A stretch of 64,000 nucleotides of DNA from DASZJY01 sp036260255 (lineage in GTDB: Bacteria > Actinomycetota > Acidimicrobiia > Acidimicrobiales > AC-14), in assembly GCA_036260255.1 (NCBI GenBank), contig DATAAF010000084.1:44461-108460 (forward strand), in the 5' to 3' direction. Below, in pieces: positions 58,842 through 64,000 of this stretch. The translations under genes were made by a program, and so were the position numbers. Below the pieces are notes generated by a model. That model worked only from the letters and a program-made list of their open reading frames with translations, was not told the origin of the DNA and did not search any database. Position 1 is the stretch's first letter; the number at the start of each line of letters is the position of its first letter.

Positions 58842-59564
58842 GTGAGCCTTGATGAGGCCGACCGGGCGCCTCTCGATGACGAGGTCACCGCCATCGGCTC
58901 TCTCCAGGACCCGGTACGCCGGTCGCTGTACCGCTACGTCGCCGCCCAGCGGGGCGACGTGAGCAGAGACCAGGCGGCCGCCGCCGTCGGCATACAGCGT
59001 GCCCTGGCCGCCTTCCACCTGGACAAGCTGGTGGACGCCGGTCTGCTCGAAACGACCTTCCGGCGGCTGACCGGGCGGACCGGTCCCGGAGCTGGCCGTC
59101 CCGCCAAGCTCTACCGCCGGTCGGCCTCCGACCACTCTGTCAGCCTCCCGCCGCGCACCTACGACCTGGCAGCCGAGCTGTTGGCCCAAGCGGTGGAGGA
59201 AGGTGGTGACCGGCCGGCGCGGGAGTCGGTGGTCGAGGTGGGCCGGCGGTTCGGTCGACAGCTGGGCGAGCAGCTGCGCGCCCGTCTCGGCGGTCGCCCG
59301 GGCCGGGAGCGGCTGATGGCCGCCCTGGCCGAGGTGCTCGGCCGCTACGGCTACGAGCCCCGACGGGAGGGGCGGGCGATACGCCTGGGCAACTGTCCCT
59401 TCCACGCGCTCTCCGAGCGCCACCGCGACGTGGTGTGCGGCATGAACCTGGCGTTGCTCGACGGCGTGGTGGAGGCGGTCGGCGGCACCGACCTCGAGGC
59501 TCGGCCCGACGCCAGGCCCGGCGAGTGCTGCGTCACAGTGGTCCCCAGATCGAAGAAGGGTTGA
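58842..59564 (+). CDS. ArsR/DeoR-fold regulator with probable Fe-S cysteines (SufR-like)
   Basis: A 240-residue regulator. An N-terminal winged helix (LQDPVRRSLYRYVAAQRGDV, AAVGIQRALAAFHLDKLVDAG, GPGAGRPAKLYRR) is followed by a helical middle. A C-terminal ligand domain has NCPFHALSERHRDVVCGMN and GECCVTVV. The spaced cysteines resemble the Fe-S site of SufR-like regulators, so redox or iron sensing is likely. GTG 58842 follows GGGAGGAGG. A TATCAT box at 58819-58824 could be its -10. DUF2231 and the phospholipase-like gene follow in the same direction. Confidence 0.8.
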   Translation: MSLDEADRAPLDDEVTAIGSLQDPVRRSLYRYVAAQRGDVSRDQAAAAVGIQRALAAFHLDKLVDAGLLETTFRRLTGRTGPGAGRPAKLYRRSASDHSVSLPPRTYDLAAELLAQAVEEGGDRPARESVVEVGRRFGRQLGEQLRARLGGRPGRERLMAALAEVLGRYGYEPRREGRAIRLGNCPFHALSERHRDVVCGMNLALLDGVVEAVGGTDLEARPDARPGECCVTVVPRSKKG

Positions 59565-59569
59565 CAGCG

Positions 59570-60136
59570 ATGCGCAAGTTCTCGTTCCGCCCGGCGCTGA
59601 CGCTCCGCGGCCGCAAGTTCAAGGGCCTGCGAGGCTGGGCCGGCAAGCCCCTGCACCCTCCGCTCACCGACATTCCCGTCGGCGCCTACATGCTGGTCGC
59701 TGCCTTCGACCTCATCTCGTTCGTGGGCCAGGACCAGGAGTGGGCGCGCGACTTCTATCGAGCCGGAACGTTCACGATCGTCGGCGGGGCCATCGTGTCG
59801 GTGTTCGCCGCCCTGACCGGCTTCTGGGACTGGCTCAAGTCGACGCAGAAGGGGACCCAGGCTCGCCGGACGGTGAACGCCCACGGCTGGACGATGGTGG
59901 CGGTCACGGTGCTGGTCCTCGTCGACATCGCCCTGCGCTGGTTCGCCTACAACGACGACGTCCACACCGGCGTCGTGGTGCTGGTCCTGACGTTGGCCGC
60001 GGCTGTGCTCACGTTCGTCGGCGGCAGCATCGGCGGGTCGATCGCCTACGACTACGGCTTCAACGTGGAGACCTCAGGCGACCACCCCGTGTGGCACCCC
60101 TCCGAGGTCGACGTCTTCCCCGGCCAGAAGGGATGA
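59570..60136 (+). CDS. DUF2231 membrane protein
   Basis: A 188-residue membrane protein with about four helices. After a basic start come GWAGKPLHPPLTDIPVGAYM, the DUF2231 hallmark with conserved His and Pro, then FTIVGGAIVSVFAALTGFWD, TMVAVTVLVLVDIALRWF and VVVLVLTLAAAVLTFVGGS. Members are often linked to electron transport or heme-type membrane cofactors, but none is proven. It begins five bases after the regulator stop. Confidence 0.85.
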   Translation: MRKFSFRPALTLRGRKFKGLRGWAGKPLHPPLTDIPVGAYMLVAAFDLISFVGQDQEWARDFYRAGTFTIVGGAIVSVFAALTGFWDWLKSTQKGTQARRTVNAHGWTMVAVTVLVLVDIALRWFAYNDDVHTGVVVLVLTLAAAVLTFVGGSIGGSIAYDYGFNVETSGDHPVWHPSEVDVFPGQKG

Positions 60137-60143
60137 CGCGGAG

Positions 60144-61622
60144 ATGAAGGCCCAGGAGCATCGCGCCCTGGGCGACGCCGCCACCGGCGCGGCACAGGTG
60201 AATATCGGCGGTGAGTCGCCCGACCAGCGGCTCGTGCTGGGCTTCGGCGACGTCGTCGCCCTGAGCGGGGACTACTTCGTCGCCGATGGGTCTCCGGTGC
60301 CCGCTCCGCCGGGCGATCGGCCCGACGCCGAGGTGCTGGCCGGCGACGGGCTGTTCGCGCTGGCGCCCCGTCCCGGCGACCGGGGGACGCAGCCGGCGAC
60401 GCGCGACGAGGTCATCGCCGCCCTGAAGGTGATGGCGGCGGACCAGGGAGTCGTCGACGCCCGGTTCGAGCCGGGCGGGGAGTTCGCCGAGTTCGACTTC
60501 AGCGCCACTGCCGCCGAGACCGACGTCGAACGACGCGTGCGAGACCGCTTCCTGGCCCTGGGAGCGTCGAACGACGACCACTTCGTCGCCCCCGGCCGGC
60601 GCGGTGCGGCCACCGTGGCCGACCGTCCGACTTCTCTGTTCGGCTCCGCCGTCAGGGCGTACCGCCACCTCCACGAGCGAGCTCTCGACGAGGCGCGAGA
60701 GCGGGGCCGGCAGGGCGGCGACCTCTCGCGGGTCATGGCCCGAGAGGCGGCGGCGCAGCACTACCTCACCGATGCGTTCGCCGCCGGGCACCTCCGCACC
60801 CCCGTGGCGGCCATCAGGGAGTTCTGGCAGCTGCGCTACCCCGGCTTCTGGGAAGGGCTGCGCCGGAAGGTCGCCTCGGACACGGCGGGGGCGCTCCGGG
60901 AGCTGGCGCTGCCGCTCCGGCTGGTGCCGAGGGAAGTGGTCTACAGCCGCACGCTTGCCGCCGTCGAGGCGAGGACGAGCGGATACCCACGCATCTCTCT
61001 CGGCGACCTGCTGGCCAAGGTCTTCCACGACTGGGACAACACCCACGGCCTCGCCCTCGAGGGCGGCGGGATGGTCTTCGGCGACGGGTGCCTGGAGCAG
61101 GGAGAGACCCGTGAGCTGGCGGTGGCGGCGGTGCGGGCCGGCGTCGCCGACGTGGAGGTGGCGTTCGAGCTGGGGGCCCGCGGCGATGCGGCGAGCGGGC
61201 CGGCGCTGTACCGCGCGGTCCGGGAGGCGACCGGCGCCCCGGGGGACGCGTTCCTCGCGGAGACGAAGGTCCCCAGGCCGTCCGAGGAGAACCCGCCCCA
61301 GAACTGGCGGGCGACCGACCTCGACGAGCTGTGGTCGTCGCCGATCGTGGGCTCGACCGGCACCACCGTGGGCGCGGCGATCGCCGACGCCCTCCAGGCC
61401 GGCGAGGAGCTCCCGCGGCGGCTCGAGTGCCTCGGCCACGGCATCGCCGGCTCCCTCGACCTGCCCGCCATTCCTGGGCTGCGCCGGTGGATGAGTCGGA
61501 AGGCGTGCCAGGCCTACCAGCGGGGCTTCATCGCCGATCTCGCCGCCAACCCCAAAGACGCGGTCTCGGCCTGCGTCGGCGAACCCGACCCGCTACCGGG
61601 CGCCCGGCTGTTCGTGGCCTGA
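60144..61622 (+). CDS. Putative zinc-dependent phospholipase C-like protein (492 aa)
   Basis: No signal peptide. The pattern EHRALGDAATG, then GFGDVVALSGDYF, NDDHF, AYRHLHERALDEA, and EAAAQHYLTDAFAAGHLRTP resembles the His/Asp zinc ligands of the S1/P1 nuclease-phospholipase C helical fold. The C-terminal half has WDNTHGLALEGGG and no known match. The assignment is from residue pattern only; substrate unknown. It starts seven bases after the DUF2231 gene and is convergent with the sigma-like gene. Confidence 0.6.
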   Translation: MKAQEHRALGDAATGAAQVNIGGESPDQRLVLGFGDVVALSGDYFVADGSPVPAPPGDRPDAEVLAGDGLFALAPRPGDRGTQPATRDEVIAALKVMAADQGVVDARFEPGGEFAEFDFSATAAETDVERRVRDRFLALGASNDDHFVAPGRRGAATVADRPTSLFGSAVRAYRHLHERALDEARERGRQGGDLSRVMAREAAAQHYLTDAFAAGHLRTPVAAIREFWQLRYPGFWEGLRRKVASDTAGALRELALPLRLVPREVVYSRTLAAVEARTSGYPRISLGDLLAKVFHDWDNTHGLALEGGGMVFGDGCLEQGETRELAVAAVRAGVADVEVAFELGARGDAASGPALYRAVREATGAPGDAFLAETKVPRPSEENPPQNWRATDLDELWSSPIVGSTGTTVGAAIADALQAGEELPRRLECLGHGIAGSLDLPAIPGLRRWMSRKACQAYQRGFIADLAANPKDAVSACVGEPDPLPGARLFVA

Positions 61623-61937
61623 CGCGAGGTCCTCCGTCATCCGACGGATCAACTGCACGGCGAGCGGCCCGTCCGCCGCCGGGCCGAAGCCCTGGGGGTC
61701 CTGCCAGAACCGGACGAACACCGTCTCGGTCAGCTCCTCCGCCGAGGCACGCCCGTCGGAGCACAGCAACGCCATGCAGTAGACCACGTGACCGACGCGA
61801 TCGAAGCACTCCAACAGCGCCGACTCGTCGCGCTGGACGACGCGCTCATAGAGCAATTGCTCCTCCTCGGTCAGCTCCTCGCCACGGGGCGGAGGAAGCG
61901 CCACGTCGGCGTCGGCCCCGAGCGGCAAGGCGCTCAC
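61593..61937 (-). CDS. Short sigma-region-2-like protein (114 aa)
   Basis: Contains only an ECF sigma region 2-like helix pair (LLYERVVQRDESALLECFDR, VYCMALLCSDGRASAEEL, TETVFVRFWQDPQGFG) and no region 4 HTH. It could bind core RNA polymerase or act as an anti-sigma or decoy. GTG 61937 overlaps the stop of the DksA-like gene (GTGA), so the two are coupled; another GTG at 61967 is possible. The last ~30 bases overlap the convergent phospholipase-like gene. Confidence 0.65.
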   Translation of the reverse strand: MSALPLGADADVALPPPRGEELTEEEQLLYERVVQRDESALLECFDRVGHVVYCMALLCSDGRASAEELTETVFVRFWQDPQGFGPAADGPLAVQLIRRMTEDLASGHEQPGAR

Positions 61938-62311
61938 CTGCCGATCATCGCTGTCGGCCCCGAGCACCGGACGCAGTGGCGCGCATGGGGGATGGCCTCG
62001 AGCCGCTCAGGCGCCACGGGGACACCGCACGCCTCACAGAAGCCGTAGGTGCCGAGGTCCATCCGGGTCAGGGCGTTCTCGATCTCCGCCATCGCCTCCC
62101 GGGCCCGACTGGCGCCGGTCTCCGCCAGCTCCCGTTCGAGCAGGCTGTCGACGTCGGTGTGACCGGTGAGGAGCCTCGCCCTGGCGTCGTGTTCGGCGCG
62201 CACCGCCGCCGTGGCGTGCAGCTCGTCGACCAGCGCGGCGCGGAGGCGCTCGAGCAGCTTGGTCGACAGGTGGGAGACCTCGGGGACGGGGACGTGCACC
62301 GACGCAGTCAT
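61934..62311 (-). CDS. DksA/TraR-type zinc finger protein
   Basis: A 125-residue protein with an N-terminal helical hairpin (LLERLRAALVDELHATAAV, GASRAREAMAEIENALTRMD) and a C-terminal C4 zinc finger (YGFCEACGVPVAPERLEAIP, then RHCVRC). Such proteins enter the RNA polymerase secondary channel or bind other partners to tune transcription. It is followed by a sigma-region-2-like gene with overlapping stop/start, which hints at a joint effect on RNA polymerase. A 12-bp repeat lies upstream. Confidence 0.85.
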   Translation of the reverse strand: MTASVHVPVPEVSHLSTKLLERLRAALVDELHATAAVRAEHDARARLLTGHTDVDSLLERELAETGASRAREAMAEIENALTRMDLGTYGFCEACGVPVAPERLEAIPHARHCVRCSGPTAMIGR

Positions 62312-62444
62312 CGCAGGACCTCTTCACTCTCTGGCCGTCGGTCAACCACCGGGAGTGGGCGGCCGACGGCGCCGAAGCCGGGAGCAGAGCACTTCGTAGT
62401 GCTCGCTAGCACCTTAACCGCGACGCACACTCCTGCTGCCGTGC

Positions 62445-62456
62445 GTTAGCGTTGCT
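62445..62456 (-). promoter_or_regulatory. 12-bp repeat, copy 1 (putative operator)
   Basis: GTTAGCGTTGCT on the plus strand, the exact complement of the site at 63635-63646. It sits about 135 bases before the DksA-like gene and just after the end of the HTH regulator. Read toward the DksA-like gene it is AGCAACGCTAAC. Confidence 0.5.
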
Positions 62457-62473
62457 CACAGGGCCGAGCGGCG

Positions 62474-63613
62474 CTAGTCGCGGAGCACCCAGAACACCAT
62501 CGCCGGCTCGCTCGTCAGGTTGCGCCACGCCGACACCGCGACCCGTGTGGCCAACGCGGCGTCTCCCGACCGCATGACGGGCGCGTCTGAGCCGATGGTC
62601 ACCTGCACGAGGCCCGACGCCACGAGCACCAGCTCCGGTCCCTTGTGGACGATGTCCGGAGCACCCGACTCGCCGGGGCCGAGTCGGATGAGGTAGGCGC
62701 GCAGGCCCGCCTGGGGATCGTCGACCAGCGGGCTGTTCGCCGGGACCGGGGCCCGAGGACGGCGGGCCAGCACGTAGCCCGACTCCGGAGCCGTCGAGAG
62801 GAGGTCGTCCAGGCTGACCCCGAGCCGCTCGGACAGAAGGACCACGGTGTCGAGGGACAACCCACGGCGGCCTCCCTCGGCCTGGGAGATGGCACTCGGC
62901 GAGACGTCGAGGAGCCGGGCGAGGTCGCTCTGGGTGAGGTTCCGCTCCCGGCGGACACGCTCCAGCCCGCGACCCAGTCTTCCCAACGCCCGCTCGTCGC
63001 TGAGGCGGAGCTCTTCGTCGTCGAGCTCGAGGCGCAACAGCCTCCCCTGGACCGTCGCCGGACGGCCTTCGGCCTTGATCACCCGAAGGTGATCAGCGGA
63101 GGCCTCGAGCACGCACTGCGTCACGCGGGTGATCCGCTCGAGGAAGGCGCTGCCCAACTCCCGGCGCGGCGCCCGCCAGTACGCCAGCGCGCCGAGGTCG
63201 AACAGCCGAGGGCACACCCGGCTGAAGAACCCGACCGCCCGGTCCCCTCCCCAACGCCGGGCCAGCCGGTCGAGGCTGTCGACGACCACGCAGCCCGGAG
63301 GGCTTCCGCCCGCTCCCTCCAGGATCGCCCTCTCCAGGAGGGCGGGGTTGCCGAGAGGTCCCCGCGCCCGGGCGTCGAGCACGGTCACCGCCGGGTGAAG
63401 GCGTTCCCGCAGGCGGTCGGGGGCCGTGCCCGCGGTCACGTAGAAGCACGGCTGGCCCCGTCCGACGGCTTCGGTCAACAACGCGTCCTCGAGCCGGCGG
63501 ACGACATCGGGGTTCTCGGTCACCCACACGATGTTGTCGCCCAGGATGAGCCCGCCCAGCAGCTCGTCCAGATCGGGGACCCCGCTTCTCAGCCGTTCGC
63601 TGCCGACCACCAC
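62474..63613 (-). CDS. RecA/KaiC-like, XRE HTH and cupin regulator
   Basis: A 379-residue three-part regulator. The N-terminal ~200 residues resemble a KaiC/RAD55-like ATPase (LRSGVPDLDELLGGLILGDN, CVVVDSLDRLARRWGG), but the Walker A loop has no clear GKT, so it may not hydrolyse ATP. A central XRE HTH (LGRGLERVRRERNLTQSDLA, DVSPSAISQAEGGRRGLS) and a C-terminal cupin (GPELVLVASGLVQVTIG) follow. GTG 63613 follows GGAGGAGGAG. It is divergent from the hydrogenase gene and has a 12-bp repeat upstream, so it is the prime candidate to control the hydrogenase and itself. Confidence 0.85.
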   Translation of the reverse strand: MVVGSERLRSGVPDLDELLGGLILGDNIVWVTENPDVVRRLEDALLTEAVGRGQPCFYVTAGTAPDRLRERLHPAVTVLDARARGPLGNPALLERAILEGAGGSPPGCVVVDSLDRLARRWGGDRAVGFFSRVCPRLFDLGALAYWRAPRRELGSAFLERITRVTQCVLEASADHLRVIKAEGRPATVQGRLLRLELDDEELRLSDERALGRLGRGLERVRRERNLTQSDLARLLDVSPSAISQAEGGRRGLSLDTVVLLSERLGVSLDDLLSTAPESGYVLARRPRAPVPANSPLVDDPQAGLRAYLIRLGPGESGAPDIVHKGPELVLVASGLVQVTIGSDAPVMRSGDAALATRVAVSAWRNLTSEPAMVFWVLRD

Positions 63614-63634
63614 GGTGGCTCCTCCTCCTTCGAA

Positions 63635-63646
63635 AGCAACGCTAAC
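63635..63646 (+). promoter_or_regulatory. 12-bp repeat, copy 2 (putative operator)
   Basis: AGCAACGCTAAC in the gap between the HTH regulator and the hydrogenase gene, an exact 12-base match in inverted orientation to 62445-62456. A related half-site pair (TTAGCAAC...GCTAAC) follows at about 63664-63683. Confidence 0.5.
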
Positions 63647-63763
63647 ACTTCTTCGATAACGGCTTAGCAACTGCGAGGCTAACGGTCACAGCGAGCGCTG
63701 TCGCCCGGCGTCCGCCCGGGCACAGCCCACCGCCCACGCACGAACGGAAGAAGGGGACATCTG

Positions 63764-64000
63764 ATGTGCTTCAAGAACTTGCCCATCGAGTTCGACGAGG
63801 GCGGCAAGGCCCGCCTGCGTGAGGGGGTCAAGGACCCCTACGCGGTGACCACCGCCCAGCCCAAGCGCTACGTGCGCCGCCGGGAGGGCCCGGGGGCCCA
63901 GCTGGCCGCCCCGCCCCGCCTGCGGGACTGGAACATCGACCCCATGACCCGGGTGGCCGGCGCCCTGGCCGTGCACACGGTGTTGGACCTGGAGAACCGC
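63764..64000 (+). CDS. [NiFe]-hydrogenase large subunit (5' part)
   Basis: The first 79 residues, cut by the right edge. After MCFKNLPIEFDEGGKARLRE comes WNIDPMTRVAGALAVHTVLD, the N-terminal pattern of [NiFe]-hydrogenase large subunits (x-DPxTRxxGxL). It most resembles the actinobacterial high-affinity group 1h type, which oxidises atmospheric H2 during starvation. The CxxC ligands are beyond the window. The ATG follows AAGGGG. The HTH regulator is divergent from it. Subgroup is inference. Confidence 0.75.
   Translation, partial: MCFKNLPIEFDEGGKARLREGVKDPYAVTTAQPKRYVRRREGPGAQLAAPPRLRDWNIDPMTRVAGALAVHTVLDLENR

Overview
The window is about 70 % G+C with dense, often overlapping genes (many TGATG, ATGA and GTGA stop/start overlaps) and many GTG starts. 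It carries an HspR/HAIR-type heat-shock locus, an archaeal-type ApgM phosphoglycerate mutase, a dCTP deaminase of actinobacterial length and a LuxR-type ATPase regulator. Together these point to an actinobacterium. An uncultured Acidimicrobiia-like or Thermoleophilia-like soil lineage is my best guess, but no rRNA is present to settle it. Several genes start GTG about 8 nt after a TANNNT box, suggesting leaderless transcription.

Layout. 1-12.7 kb: heat-shock region, all on the minus strand: clpB (cut by the window edge), a surface beta-propeller lipoprotein, a frameshifted OafB-like acyltransferase, then dnaK-grpE-dnaJ-hspR. HAIR-like operators lie before both dnaK and clpB. 12.7-22.1 kb: apgM behind a long terminator hairpin, then two giant proteins of unknown function (1383 and 1269 aa) with a possible 31-codon leader ORF. 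22.1-24.4 kb: a decayed cation/proton antiporter fused to a GlnD-like ACT fragment, and a winged-helix regulator. 24.4-33.6 kb: dcd, tRNA-Gly(CCC), pncB, a phage-derived small protein, a GH65 phosphorylase-type enzyme coupled to a stress-protein-like gene, thioredoxin beside a palindromic MITE-like element, and a DUF1990-like protein. 33.6-45.1 kb: a large LuxR-family ATPase regulator, an M36 metallopeptidase decorated with six Cys-rich repeats, a YceH-like protein, pirin, an F420/NADP reductase-like protein, an HtrA lipoprotein, and a fusion of site-2 protease, CBS, PDZ and Lon-type protease.

45.1-49.9 kb: an operon of a membrane-anchored PEP-synthase-like protein, a membrane protein, and a peroxiredoxin-PAP2 fusion whose peroxidatic position is an in-frame TGA followed by a hairpin. 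This is a strong selenoprotein candidate and the most striking item in the window. 49.9-64 kb: a stress or persistence-type island with two paralogous helical proteins, a group-2-like sigma factor, transaldolase, DUF2182 and redoxin genes, a quinone oxidoreductase, a condensation-domain acyltransferase, folE, an Fe-S-type regulator, DUF2231 and a phospholipase-C-like protein. It continues with a DksA-like protein, a region-2-only sigma-like protein and a RecA/KaiC-like HTH-cupin regulator. It ends at the right edge with the start of a [NiFe]-hydrogenase large subunit. A 12-bp sequence repeated before the DksA-like gene and between the HTH regulator and the hydrogenase gene suggests shared control.
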